Assembly: GCF_002088235.1 (NCBI RefSeq)
Contig: NZ_AQQV01000003.1
Location: 558,001-622,000, forward strand
Origin: Oceanococcus atlanticus
GTDB taxonomy: Bacteria > Pseudomonadota > Gammaproteobacteria > Nevskiales > Oceanococcaceae
Direction: 5' to 3'
Length of the DNA: 64,000 nucleotides
Shown here: positions 36,876-45,565 of the stretch, piece after piece
Position numbering within the stretch: position 1 is the first letter of the stretch
Layout of the letters: every line of letters starts with the position of its first letter
Program-made: the position numbers and the translations under genes
Notes under the pieces: model-generated
What the model saw: only the letters and a program-made list of their open reading frames with translations
What the model was told of the DNA's origin: nothing
Databases searched by the model: none

Positions 36876-37088
36876 TTAGAGCGGACGAATGCGCGTGGCT
36901 TGCATGCCCTTGGGGCCGCGTGCCGCAACGTATTCAACCTGCTGGTTTTCAGCCAGGGTCTTGAAACCGTCGCCCTGGATTTCCTTGAAATGGGCAAACA
37001 GGTCTTCGCCACCGTTGGACGGCGTGATAAAGCCGAAGCCCTTGGATTCGTTGAACCATTTAACGGTTCCGGTCGAAACTTCACTCAT
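36876..37088 (-). CDS. Cold-shock domain protein (CspA family)
   Basis: The 70-residue single cold-shock domain has RNP1 KGFGFI and RNP2-like DLFAHF. It starts [20 protein letters not shown], the standard CspA pattern, with a C-terminal [13 protein letters not shown]. It binds single-stranded RNA/DNA and acts as an RNA chaperone; cold induction cannot be judged from the sequence alone. It has an AAGGAAAA ribosome site and a long gene-free leader region upstream. Confidence 0.96.
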   Translation of the reverse strand: MSEVSTGTVKWFNESKGFGFITPSNGGEDLFAHFKEIQGDGFKTLAENQQVEYVAARGPKGMQATRIRPL

Positions 37089-37384
37089 GATGTTTTCCTT
37101 GATTGGAAGTTAAAGAAGTCCAGGGCAACACGCCCTGAACGGGAGTATGCAATCAAGGTTGTTTCGGGAGGTTCGAAAAGCCACCGTAGGTGGCAGGCGG
37201 ACCAAGCTGAGACGCCGCTTGTCGCAATAACGCCGCTACAGTGCATGCCAATCGAAAAAAAGTCAATCCACGAGGGTTGAAAAATCACCGTGTAGCGCAG
37301 CCATGACCGGTTTCCGACAAGCTCTACTGGAAAACATCAATCTCAGAGTTTGGCCAGCAATGACCCGACCGAGATCCATCCGCG
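37089..37384 (-). promoter_or_regulatory. Upstream region and probable long leader of the cold-shock gene
   Basis: These 296 bases hold no gene. Close to the csp start is a small hairpin, CAGGGC (37121-37126) with GCCCTG (37132-37137) and a 5-base loop, followed by a T/A-rich stretch and AAGGA before the ATG. csp genes often have structured 5' leaders; that one exists here is plausible, but I could not identify a promoter or a cold box with confidence. Confidence 0.4.
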
Positions 37385-38404
37385 CTATTGCTGCGGCGAA
37401 TTGCGAAATTTACCCGGCGTGGTGCCGGTCCAACGCTGAAATGCATGAATGAAGCTGGCTGTTTCGGCGTAGCCCAGTCGCGCAGCAATCGACTCAACGC
37501 TCAGTCGGGCGGTGCGCAGCAGCTCGACAGCCACGCCTTTGCGTGTCTCATCCACCAGTGCTCGAAAACTGCTGCCCTGTTGATCCAATCGACGACGCAG
37601 TGTGCGTGGGCTGATGTGAAAGTGATCAGCAGTCTGCTGCAATGACGGCAAGTGCGCGATATCACGAAGTAACAAGTTGCGCACTTCACCGACGAATCCA
37701 GATTCTGATTTGCGCTTGTCGAGCAACTGCTCGCACTGCTGCACGCAGAAGGCTGCCGTCGATGCGTTGGCTTTCGGCGTGCTTTGATCCAGGTTGCTGC
37801 TGTCCAGAACCAGGCGATTGCTTGCAGCCCCCAAATGGACATCGCGAGAACTAAGCAATGGCGGCAGATCGGCCCAAGGCAGCTCATCTATGCTGAGATA
37901 CAAGGCCCGAATCCGCACCGTCCCCTCACCCATCATCTCGCGCATCAACAGCAAGGTGGTGAGAAGCTGACGCTCAATTACAAACGCCTGCAAACGCAAC
38001 GGAATATGCGAGACATCGATTTGCACCTCAGCGCGATCAGCGGTTTCAACAAAGCGGTACTGAGCCAGTGCGTGCGATAAGTCCACATAGCGTAAGCCCA
38101 CTTCGATGGCCGAGCGGATGGTGGGACTGCTGATAATGGCGAATGCCCAGATGCCCAGCGTCGTGATCTGATAACGCTGTCCGGCCAGCAACCCTAAACC
38201 TTTGACCTGCGGCAATAAGGTCACCAGATTGTCAATCACCTGCAGCTCTTGCCCAGCCGAAACCATGGCCTCTGCCAGGTTGAGATCATGAGGCGCAATG
38301 CCGCTGTTGGCCAGGCACTGCTCAAGACTTAATCCGTGCTCCAGGCCCAGATCGACCATGCTTTTGGTGCTTGAAATGGCGCGTTGTCTGGACAATGGAT
38401 TCAT
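37385..38404 (-). CDS. AraC family regulator with Arabinose_bd-type N-domain
   Basis: The 339-residue protein has an N-terminal ligand domain of the Arabinose_bd type (about 20-210) and a C-terminal pair of helix-turn-helix motifs (LQQTADHFHISPRTLRRRLDQQG and VESIAARLGYAETASFIHAF, ending FQRWTGTTPGKFR). Such regulators (OruR-like) often sit beside lipid or aromatic catabolic genes. It is divergent from the SDR/tautomerase operon across 123 bases, so it is probably its local activator. Confidence 0.93.
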   Translation of the reverse strand: MNPLSRQRAISSTKSMVDLGLEHGLSLEQCLANSGIAPHDLNLAEAMVSAGQELQVIDNLVTLLPQVKGLGLLAGQRYQITTLGIWAFAIISSPTIRSAIEVGLRYVDLSHALAQYRFVETADRAEVQIDVSHIPLRLQAFVIERQLLTTLLLMREMMGEGTVRIRALYLSIDELPWADLPPLLSSRDVHLGAASNRLVLDSSNLDQSTPKANASTAAFCVQQCEQLLDKRKSESGFVGEVRNLLLRDIAHLPSLQQTADHFHISPRTLRRRLDQQGSSFRALVDETRKGVAVELLRTARLSVESIAARLGYAETASFIHAFQRWTGTTPGKFRNSPQQ

Positions 38405-38527
38405 AGGGTTTTTCTACCGAATATGGCCATAAGTATCAATTCTTGTCCGAAAACCACATCGGATACGGCTTTTCTCCGGTTTAGACTGGATAGTCCCTAA
38501 GCAAACGCTGCGCTAAGGAGCGCCCTG

Positions 38528-39286
38528 ATGAACAAAAGCTGTGCGCTGATCGTCGGCGTTGGTGATCGCCAAGGTGTTGGCGGCGCAACCTCTGTGCTGT
38601 TGGCGCGTAAAGGCCTGCATGTCTTCATGGTCGGGCGAACAGCTGGCAAGCTCGACCCGCTGATTGAGGAAATCACCTCCGAAGGCGGCTCGGCAGACGC
38701 TTTGACCGCGGATTGCACCGAGTCCGATCAAATGGCCGAGGTTTTTGCCCACATCAGCGAAAGCGGTATGGACCTGCGATTTGCGCTGTACAACACGGGG
38801 CGCAACATCCCTTCGGCGTTCTTAAAATCCGATCAAGACCATCTCGACGCGCATTTCAAGCGCGGAGCATATGGCGGGATGTTGCTGGGACAGGGCGCGC
38901 TGCGCCAGATGCTCAGTCAGCCTGCCAACACATCGCACCGCGGGTCGATTTTCTACACCGGTGCCAGTGCATCGTTGCGAGGCAAACCAATGTTCGCCGG
39001 ATTTTCCGCCGCCAAGGCTGGCTTGCGCGCGATGGCCCAGTCGATGGCCCGCGAGTTTGGCCCGCAAGGGGTGCATATCAGTCACGTCCTGATCGACGGC
39101 ATTGTTAACGGCGCGATTGTTCAGCAACTGGGATTGGGTCTGGGCAAATTCATGCTCAATCGCAAAGGAGTCGATGGCGGCCTGGTGCCGGACGAAATCG
39201 CCAAGGCTTTCTGGATGCTGCACCAGCAACCGGCCAATGCCTGGACACACGAACTGGATTTACGACCTTTCAAGGAAAGCTTCTGA
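38528..39286 (+). CDS. SDR-like protein with Phe in place of catalytic Tyr (copy 1)
   Basis: The 252-residue Rossmann protein has GVGDRQGVGGA (cofactor loop) and TGASASLRG. The active site reads F159-S-A-A-K163: the Tyr of the YxxxK motif is Phe, while Lys is kept. It ends ELDLRPFKESF, as does the next gene (ELDLRPFKEAW), so the two are paralogues. The start is preceded by AAGGAG. It is first in an operon controlled probably by the divergent AraC gene. Without Tyr its activity may differ from standard dehydrogenases. Confidence 0.85.
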   Translation: MNKSCALIVGVGDRQGVGGATSVLLARKGLHVFMVGRTAGKLDPLIEEITSEGGSADALTADCTESDQMAEVFAHISESGMDLRFALYNTGRNIPSAFLKSDQDHLDAHFKRGAYGGMLLGQGALRQMLSQPANTSHRGSIFYTGASASLRGKPMFAGFSAAKAGLRAMAQSMAREFGPQGVHISHVLIDGIVNGAIVQQLGLGLGKFMLNRKGVDGGLVPDEIAKAFWMLHQQPANAWTHELDLRPFKESF

Positions 39287-40155
39287 TGGCCGCTCAGTCA
39301 CGTCATGACCGAGGTATTCTGCGCCGTTTTCTGCGCGATGCGTTGAGCAACCGGATGGACAACGTGCGCCGCAAACGCCGGCAAGCGCTGCACGCACGCT
39401 CATCAGACACACGTGCGCCGGCAGCGTTGATATTCGGCGTAGGGGCCTCTCCGGGCATCGGTGCAGCGCTCGCCCAGCGTGCTGCACAAGAAGGCATGGT
39501 CGTTTATGCCGCAGGGCGTAACCCGCAAAAACTGGAGGCTTGTGTCGATGAGATTCGCGCAGCAGGCCATCAGGCCGTGGCGCTAACCGTTGACGTGACG
39601 CAACCTAAGGCCATACAAGCGGCATTCGAAAGCGTCGTGCGCGACGGCCACCGCCTGGATCTGGTGATTCACAACGTAGGCACGAACCGCCCCACTCCGT
39701 TTCTGGAGATCAGTCCGGACGGGCTCGAACAGCGCTGGAAAGCTGACTGCCGCTCCGGTTTCCTGGTCGCCCAACAGGCTGTTGCATGCATGCTTGAATA
39801 CCCCGAACGCGATCAGGGACGCGGCACCATCCTGTTCACCGGCGCCTCAGCATCACTGCGTGGCAAGGCCGGCTTCGCCGCGTTTGCTCAGGCCAAAGCC
39901 GGTTTGCGCATGCTCAGCCAGGCATTGGCACGCGAATTTGGCCCGCAAGGCATTCATGTTGCCCACGTCATTGTCGACGGCGCGGTCGATGGCCATCGTC
40001 TGCGAGAGCATCTTTCCGACGCCATCAACGCCAAGGGCGAGGACGGCTGCTTGAACCCGCAAAGCATCGCCGAGACCTACTGGGCCCTGCATCAGCAGCA
40101 CCGTTCAGTCTGGACGCAGGAACTCGATCTGCGTCCGTTCAAAGAGGCGTGGTAG
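39286..40155 (+). CDS. SDR-like protein with Phe in place of catalytic Tyr (copy 2)
   Basis: The 289-residue paralogue of the preceding gene overlaps its stop (TGATG). It has a basic N-terminal extension (about 45 residues, RRFLRDALSNRMDNVRRKRR) before IFGVGASPGIG, then NVGTNR in place of NNAG, TGASASLRG and F200-A-Q-A-K204, again Phe for Tyr. The shared HVAHVIVDGAVDG block follows. An alternative start is the ATG at 39355. The extension might interact with nucleic acid or membrane; no role is known. Confidence 0.84.
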   Translation: MAAQSRHDRGILRRFLRDALSNRMDNVRRKRRQALHARSSDTRAPAALIFGVGASPGIGAALAQRAAQEGMVVYAAGRNPQKLEACVDEIRAAGHQAVALTVDVTQPKAIQAAFESVVRDGHRLDLVIHNVGTNRPTPFLEISPDGLEQRWKADCRSGFLVAQQAVACMLEYPERDQGRGTILFTGASASLRGKAGFAAFAQAKAGLRMLSQALAREFGPQGIHVAHVIVDGAVDGHRLREHLSDAINAKGEDGCLNPQSIAETYWALHQQHRSVWTQELDLRPFKEAW

Positions 40156-40212
40156 CCCGCCCCCTGAACAGCGGCGATGCGTACGCCCACCCCCGAATGA
40201 AACGGAAATGTC

Positions 40213-40665
40213 ATGCCTAAAGCGCTCATTTTGTATCAATCGCAGCAACTCTCTATGGCCCAGATCCAGCAGTTGGATGCTTTGCTACTTGAGCTCTACA
40301 ACACCCACGTCAGCCCACAAAAATTGCTGACGATCTGGAATCAGGTTCCACCCGGACAAGCCTTTACCAACTATCAGGATTCCAAATCCTCGCTGGTCAC
40401 CATTGAATGCGCCAACGGGTTTCCCCAGCACAAGCGGGTCGGAATGCTTCAAGCACTGGATACGGGCTGGCGCGCCATCACCGCACAGCAACCACAAGAA
40501 CTCATGCTGGCGCTGGTTGAAAAAGACATGTTTGCGACGCTCTACCACAGCAACCGCAAAAGGCTTAGCCGCGGCGGACAAATCAGATTCGCGTGGCACA
40601 TTTTGCGCGCCGCAGTGCAGGCAAAACGCGCCGGAACGCCTTTACTTATCAACCCCAATCTGTAG
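40213..40665 (+). CDS. Tautomerase-superfamily-like protein
   Basis: The 150-residue protein begins MPKALILYQS, so Pro2 would become the N-terminal catalytic proline after Met removal. The beta-alpha-beta pattern and the downstream QHKRVGMLQALDTGWRAI helix resemble the tautomerase superfamily, but similarity is faint. It lies 57 bases after SDR copy 2 and 11 bases before a clearer tautomerase. A pair of unequal tautomerase subunits is possible. Confidence 0.55.
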   Translation: MPKALILYQSQQLSMAQIQQLDALLLELYNTHVSPQKLLTIWNQVPPGQAFTNYQDSKSSLVTIECANGFPQHKRVGMLQALDTGWRAITAQQPQELMLALVEKDMFATLYHSNRKRLSRGGQIRFAWHILRAAVQAKRAGTPLLINPNL

Positions 40666-40676
40666 AGGAATCGCAC

Positions 40677-41057
40677 ATGCCCGTTTACAACATCGCCAGC
40701 CGCCAGCCCTTGCCTTACGCCACGCGCAAAAAAACCGCTGACGCCATCACGAACATTCACTGCGATTTGACCGGCGCCCCCGCCGAGTTCGTAAACGTGG
40801 TGTTCATGCACGGCCATCCCATACAAGGCGGCAAGGCACTCGGCGTGCTCTGCAACGTGCGTAAGGGTGGCAATCGCAACAATGAACTGACCGAAGAACT
40901 GCGCCTAAAGGTGCATCAAGGCGTCGCGCAAGCGACCGGAATTGATGAGAGCGACATGCTCACCAGCGTGCTCGGTTTCCCTGCCAGTTGGGCCATGGAA
41001 GGCGGAGAAATTCTCCCCGAGCCCGGGCAGGAAGATGAATGGCTTAATCGAACTTAG
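40677..41057 (+). CDS. Tautomerase family protein (4-oxalocrotonate-tautomerase-like)
   Basis: The product is 126 residues from the ATG at 40677, with AGAGGAA upstream. It begins MPVYNIASRQPLPYATRKKTADAI: Pro2 after Met, the first strand, then a helix, as in tautomerases such as cis-CaaD/MSAD-type proteins. HCDLTGAPAEFVNVVFMHG and the Arg-rich KGGNRNNELTEELRLKV follow. It probably isomerises or hydrolyses an enol or unsaturated acid product; the substrate is unknown. It is last gene of the AraC-associated operon. Confidence 0.72.
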   Translation: MPVYNIASRQPLPYATRKKTADAITNIHCDLTGAPAEFVNVVFMHGHPIQGGKALGVLCNVRKGGNRNNELTEELRLKVHQGVAQATGIDESDMLTSVLGFPASWAMEGGEILPEPGQEDEWLNRT

Positions 41058-41101
41058 CGCCTGCGCGCTACAGCGCGCCCGACAGCTTGACCGGCAAACC
41101 C

Positions 41102-41344
41102 TCAGCCTTGCTCAGACGACGCAGCAGGACACTTTTTTCTGAGCCAGTACAACGCCGTTGCCAGCATGCCGGTCACCGCCAGTGACAAGAAAAGCACGCT
41201 GATTGCGACCTCCCTGGCTTTGGCCTCCTGCTCCTGGTTGGGTAGGTATTCCAGCGACCCGGCAACGCCATACAGCAGCATCGTGATGTCGACAGCCACA
41301 GCGGTAAGCAGCAAACCCCAAAGCAGCTGGCGCAAGCTTTTCAT
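41102..41344 (-). CDS. Small two-helix inner-membrane protein
   Basis: The 80-residue protein from ATG 41344 has two hydrophobic segments (LLWGLLLTAVAVDITMLLYG and VAISVLFLSLAVTGMLATAL) separated by an acidic loop, ending in KKCPAASSEQG. I recognise no family. It is convergent with the tautomerase gene (45-base gap containing a small GC hairpin). It may be a true gene because of the clean two-helix pattern; there is no other support. Confidence 0.5.
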   Translation of the reverse strand: MKSLRQLLWGLLLTAVAVDITMLLYGVAGSLEYLPNQEQEAKAREVAISVLFLSLAVTGMLATALYWLRKKCPAASSEQG

Positions 41345-41478
41345 AACCCGCAGCCCCAACTGTCGCGCCACTTGGGCAAGGCCGGCATGCCGTCTTGCGC
41401 CTGGGTAGCCGATGTCCAGATCAAACGGTCTGCTGGCATGGTGTACCGTCGTGCTTGCACAATCCCCAAGGGTTATCG

Positions 41479-41949
41479 ATGTCCTGCCTTTTCACGCGTT
41501 TGATCATCCCGCTAGGTCTGCTGAGTGCTTGGGGATTTTCCGCCTGCACCGGGCCAGGCCTGGGCAAGCAAGCCCCCGCTGCGACAGCGACAAGCTCCTC
41601 ACCAGTATTTGAGCACACACTCGAGCTGCGCACTGCAGACCAAACGATGGTTCGATTTGGCCTCCATCACTGCAAGGTCTACCGCCTCGAACCTGCTCAG
41701 AGTGACGCCGAATGGATTTTGCTGTTCGAGCTTCCACCCTACCCTTTGCCTCAACGCTGTGTGCGACAAAGCCTGAGACTGGAGGAGGGCTCCGTGCAGA
41801 TCGAAATTGGCAAGCAGGCGCTGGGTGCCGGCGGCTGCTGTTCGAGCTTCGCGGCCTATCGCAGTCAAGATGGCCAACATTGGGAGACACGCACAGCAAC
41901 CTCATCCACCACATGGCGCAAGCTTGGCTTAGAACCGCCGCGGCCATAA
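41479..41949 (+). CDS. Small lipoprotein of unknown function
   Basis: The 156-residue product starts at ATG 41479 with MSCLFTRLIIPLGLLSAWGF and a lipobox ending FSAC, followed by a Gly/Pro/Ala/Ser linker. The soluble part has several cysteines, including GGCCSSF. No family is recognised. It converges with the YgiQ gene (17-base gap). Upstream in-frame codons to 41395 lack a signal peptide. Confidence 0.6.
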   Translation: MSCLFTRLIIPLGLLSAWGFSACTGPGLGKQAPAATATSSSPVFEHTLELRTADQTMVRFGLHHCKVYRLEPAQSDAEWILLFELPPYPLPQRCVRQSLRLEEGSVQIEIGKQALGAGGCCSSFAAYRSQDGQHWETRTATSSTTWRKLGLEPPRP

Positions 41950-41966
41950 ACCTGGCAGCCGCTGCG

Positions 41967-44183
41967 TCAGCGCCGCTTCTTGCGCCGCTTGTTCGGTGCG
42001 CTGCCATCATTGCGCGGCGGCAACCCGGTGTGCTGGGTCAGCAGCTTCTTGCCGCGACGTTTGCGCTCGGCCTGAGCCGAGTTCTTGCGCCGCGGGGCCT
42101 GATAGTTGCTGTCCGGCTTGCTGGCAGGAATCAGGCAATGCGCCTTGTCACCAATCAGATCCCCCCGCCCCATGCGCAGCAAAGTGGCGTGAAGCAGATC
42201 CCAGTTCGCCGGATCGTGATAACGCAGAAAGGCTTTGTGCAGCTTGCGCTGTTCGGCACTTTTCGGTGTGCTGACCGCTTCGCTCTTGTAACCGACCTTG
42301 CGCAGCGGGTTCTTCTCGGTGTGGTACATGGCCGTGGCGGTGGCCATGGGTGAGGGATAAAACGCCTGCACCTGATCCGCGCGGAACCCGTATTTCTTCA
42401 GCCACAGCGCAAGATTGAGCATGTCCTCATCGGTGGTGCCGGGGTGGGCGGCAATGAAGTACGGGATGAGGTACTGCTCTTTGCCGGCTTCGGCGGTGAA
42501 TTTTTCGAACAGCGCCTTGAATTCATCGTAGGTGCCAATGCCCGGCTTCATCATTTTGGACAGCGGCGCGTTCTCGGTGTGCTCCGGCGCAATTTTCAGA
42601 TACCCGCCGACATGGTGGGTGACCAGTTCCTTGACGTATTCCGGATCTTTCACCGCCAGGTCATAACGCAGACCGGAGGCGATCAGCACCTTCTTAACGC
42701 CGGGCAACTTGCGCGTTTCCCGATACAGCTGGGTCAGCGCGGAATGGTCGGTGTTGAGGTTTTCGCAGATGCCGGGATACACGCAGGAAGGTTTGCGGCA
42801 GGCCGCTTCGATCTTGGGGTCCTTGCACGCGATGCGGTACATGTTGGCGGTCGGACCGCCCAGATCGGAGATCACTCCGGTAAAGCCAGGCACCTTGTCG
42901 CGGATTTCCTGGACCTCATTGAGTATGGAGGCCTGCGAGCGGTTCTGAATGATGCGCCCTTCATGCTCGGTGATCGAACAGAAGGTGCAGCCGCCAAAGC
43001 AGCCGCGCATGATGTTGACCGAGAAGCGGATCATCTCGTAGGCCGGAATACGCTCGCCCTTGTAGCGCGGGTGCGGCACGCGGGCGAACGGCTGCCCGAA
43101 CACGTAATCCATCTCTTCGGTCGACAAGGGCTGGGCCGGCGCGTTGAGCCACAGATCACGGTGACCATGGCGCTGCACCAGCGCGCGGGCGTTGCCGGGA
43201 TTGGTTTCCAGATGCAGCACGCGGTTGGCGTGGGCGTACAGTGCTTTGTCGTTGCGCACCTTTTCGAAAGCCGGCAGACGGATCACCGTGCGATCGCGGT
43301 CACGTTGCGGATGCGGCATGAAGCGCAGGGGCTTCTCGGCCGATGGGTCCAGCTGTTGCTGATTGCGCCGCTCGAGTTCGCAGTCGTCCATCTCCTGGGT
43401 GTTGACGTAGGGATTGACGATACGGTCGATGCGGCCCGGCCGATCGATACGGGTGGAATCAATTTCGAGCACGTCGGCAGGCGTGTCCTGGCGCCAGAAG
43501 GCGGTGCCGCGCACATCGGTGATGGCCTCGATCTCATCACCACGGGCCAGACGTTGCACCACTTCAACCACGGCCCGCTCGGCGTTGCCGTAAAGCAGAA
43601 TGTCGGCCGGCGCATCGGCCAGGATGGAGCGGCGCACCTTGTCCTGCCAGTAATCGTAGTGCGCAATGCGTCGCAGCGACGCTTCAATGCCGCCCAAGAT
43701 GATCGGCGTATTCGGCGCCACCGCGCGGCATTGCTGGGTGTAAATGATGCTGCAGCGATCGGGGCGCGCGCCGGCCTGCCCGCCCGGTGTGTAAGCGTCA
43801 TCCGAGCGCGGTTTGCGATCGGCTGTGTAGCGGTTGATCATCGAATCCATGTTGCCGGCAGCCACGCCGAAACACAGATTGGGCACGCCCAGACTGAGAA
43901 AGTCCTGCGGCCGGTTCCAGTCCGGCTGGGCGATGATGCCCACGCGAAAACCCTGATCCTCCAGCAGTCGACCGATGATGGCCATGCCGAATGACGGATG
44001 GTCGACATAGGCATCGCCCGTGACGATCACGACGTCACAGGAATCCCAGCCCAGCGCATCCATTTCCGCCCGCGTGGTGGGCAGGAATGGTGCTTTGTCA
44101 TAGCACTCCGCCCAGTACTTGGGGTAGTCGTATAGCCGCTGACGCGGCAGGTTGGACGGCAGGGACACAGCGGGCGAAGACAT
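41967..44183 (-). CDS. YgiQ family radical SAM protein
   Basis: The product is 738 residues from ATG 44183, matching the E. coli YgiQ start (MSS... then [21 protein letters not shown]). The radical SAM cluster motif CxxxCxxC is CFGGCTFC in [19 protein letters not shown]. An N-terminal B12-binding-like domain (about 30-170) and a basic C-terminal tail ([16 protein letters not shown]) are present. UPF0313/YgiQ function is unknown. The ATG at 44210 adds nine residues and is a possible alternative. Confidence 0.93.
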   Translation of the reverse strand: MSSPAVSLPSNLPRQRLYDYPKYWAECYDKAPFLPTTRAEMDALGWDSCDVVIVTGDAYVDHPSFGMAIIGRLLEDQGFRVGIIAQPDWNRPQDFLSLGVPNLCFGVAAGNMDSMINRYTADRKPRSDDAYTPGGQAGARPDRCSIIYTQQCRAVAPNTPIILGGIEASLRRIAHYDYWQDKVRRSILADAPADILLYGNAERAVVEVVQRLARGDEIEAITDVRGTAFWRQDTPADVLEIDSTRIDRPGRIDRIVNPYVNTQEMDDCELERRNQQQLDPSAEKPLRFMPHPQRDRDRTVIRLPAFEKVRNDKALYAHANRVLHLETNPGNARALVQRHGHRDLWLNAPAQPLSTEEMDYVFGQPFARVPHPRYKGERIPAYEMIRFSVNIMRGCFGGCTFCSITEHEGRIIQNRSQASILNEVQEIRDKVPGFTGVISDLGGPTANMYRIACKDPKIEAACRKPSCVYPGICENLNTDHSALTQLYRETRKLPGVKKVLIASGLRYDLAVKDPEYVKELVTHHVGGYLKIAPEHTENAPLSKMMKPGIGTYDEFKALFEKFTAEAGKEQYLIPYFIAAHPGTTDEDMLNLALWLKKYGFRADQVQAFYPSPMATATAMYHTEKNPLRKVGYKSEAVSTPKSAEQRKLHKAFLRYHDPANWDLLHATLLRMGRGDLIGDKAHCLIPASKPDSNYQAPRRKNSAQAERKRRGKKLLTQHTGLPPRNDGSAPNKRRKKRR

Positions 44184-44336
44184 GGCGATCACCAGGAAAC
44201 AGATCGCCATTTTAGGCCATTCAAGGCCCGCCTTCCGAATTCAGCACGCACACATCCGCTGAAACGCCCCTGGATTCTTAAAATTCATGATGTAAACACA
44301 AGACTTGTTTGCGTTATCAATCACTTAAGTCATTTA

Positions 44337-44354
44337 TGTGTACGCTTGTTGACT
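44337..44354 (+). promoter_or_regulatory. FabR/DesT-like operator 1
   Basis: TGTGTACGCTTGTTGACT lies in the promoter region of the ferredoxin-reductase/desaturase pair. From memory it matches the Pseudomonas DesT operator AGTGAACGCTTGTTGACT at 16 of 18 bases. DesT and FabR are TetR-family sensors of the acyl-CoA unsaturation ratio. A second related site lies 40 bases downstream; no TetR gene is in the window. Confidence 0.5.
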
Positions 44355-44376
44355 TTTAATTTCCAGACATCCATCA

Positions 44377-44394
44377 TGTGCACATTCGTTCACT
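44377..44394 (+). promoter_or_regulatory. FabR/DesT-like operator 2
   Basis: TGTGCACATTCGTTCACT matches the first site at 13 of 18 positions; its minus-strand half AGTGAACG is exactly the DesT half-site. It lies 16 bases before the reductase ATG, where a bound repressor would block transcription. The spacing of 40 bases puts both sites on about the same DNA face. Confidence 0.5.
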
Positions 44395-44409
44395 AATGGA
44401 TAGATTCTC

Positions 44410-45543
44410 ATGAGTGGCACCACCAACAACGCGTCAGGCCGCTGGTCACAGAACCTGCGCCAGGGCGTGAAAAGCCTGCTGAAATCCAGGATTGCCGAAA
44501 CCCTGGCCTACCCCCACGGCGTCGATCGCTATCTGGAATACATCAACCCGGCCTGGTCGCTGAACGAAATTCGCGCCAGCGTGGTTTCCAAATGTTCACA
44601 AACCAGCGACACGGTCACGCTCAAGCTGCGCCCCAATAGCAACTGGCAAGGTTTCAAGCCCGGCCAGTACCTGCGTTTCAGCGTCAGCATCGACGGCAGT
44701 CTGCGCACCCGCTGCTTTTCGCCGGTGCAATCGGCCCATGCTGACGACGGCCTGATCGAGATCACCGCCAAACTGCCCGCTGACGCCTTTGTTACCCGTC
44801 ACATGCGGGATCGCCTTGATATCGGCGATGTGGTCACGCTGTCGCAGGCCGAAGGCGAATTCGCCCTGCCCGACACCCGCCCTCAGCGCATCGTGCTGAT
44901 CAGTGGCGGCAGCGGCATCACGCCGGTCATGTCGATGCTGCGCACCCTGTGCGATGAAGGTCACCAGGGCGCCATCACCTTCCTGCACTACAACAACCGT
45001 TACAGCGACCAGCTGTATGCCGACGAACTCGACGCACTGAGTCACATGCACCCCAATCTGAAGGTGCTGCGCTGCTACGCCCAGGACACGCACGGCGAAC
45101 TCAACGGCCTGTTCAGCGAGGCTCAACTGGCGGCGGCGATTCCAGATTTTGATACTGCGGAAACCTTTCTGTGCGGACCGCCCGGCCTGATGCAGGCGGT
45201 GGAAACGGTTTATGCCGCACGGGCCTGCACACACAGGTTGCACGTGGAACGTTTCACGCTGGCCGCCACGCCGGTGACCAGCGAAAACCCGGCTGGCGAT
45301 GTGCGCTTTGCCCGCAGCGAGCGACTCGCCGCCAACTCCGGCCAGACCTTGCTGGAACAGGCCGAAAGCGCTGGCCTGCGTCCTGAGCACGGCTGCCGCA
45401 TGGGCGTGTGCTACGCCTGCACCTGCCGTAAAACCAGTGGCCGGGTGCGTGACCTGCGCACCGGACAGCTGAGCGAAGACGGCGAACAAGACATCCAGAT
45501 CTGCGTGAGCGTGCCTGAAGGCAGCGTCACGCTGGACATCTGA
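44410..45543 (+). CDS. Ferredoxin reductase (FAD/NAD/2Fe-2S) partner of fatty acid desaturase
   Basis: The 377-residue flavoprotein has an FAD-binding barrel (about 55-155; LRTRCFSPV), an NAD-binding domain (about 160-285; ISGGSGITPVMSML, ETFLCGPPGLM) and a C-terminal plant-type 2Fe-2S domain (about 290-377; CRMGVCYACTCRK). It shuttles electrons from NADPH to the desaturase. This gene order occurs with P. aeruginosa PA4889/desB and M. tuberculosis Rv3230c/desA3. It ends 22 bases before the desaturase gene. Confidence 0.93.
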   Translation: MSGTTNNASGRWSQNLRQGVKSLLKSRIAETLAYPHGVDRYLEYINPAWSLNEIRASVVSKCSQTSDTVTLKLRPNSNWQGFKPGQYLRFSVSIDGSLRTRCFSPVQSAHADDGLIEITAKLPADAFVTRHMRDRLDIGDVVTLSQAEGEFALPDTRPQRIVLISGGSGITPVMSMLRTLCDEGHQGAITFLHYNNRYSDQLYADELDALSHMHPNLKVLRCYAQDTHGELNGLFSEAQLAAAIPDFDTAETFLCGPPGLMQAVETVYAARACTHRLHVERFTLAATPVTSENPAGDVRFARSERLAANSGQTLLEQAESAGLRPEHGCRMGVCYACTCRKTSGRVRDLRTGQLSEDGEQDIQICVSVPEGSVTLDI

Positions 45544-45565
45544 CCTACGATTCAAGGAGCTTTTG

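Noticed and set aside
37600-38500. Horizontal transfer of the AraC/SDR region
   Set aside because: Base composition is slightly lower than neighbours, but there are no integrase, tRNA or repeat borders.
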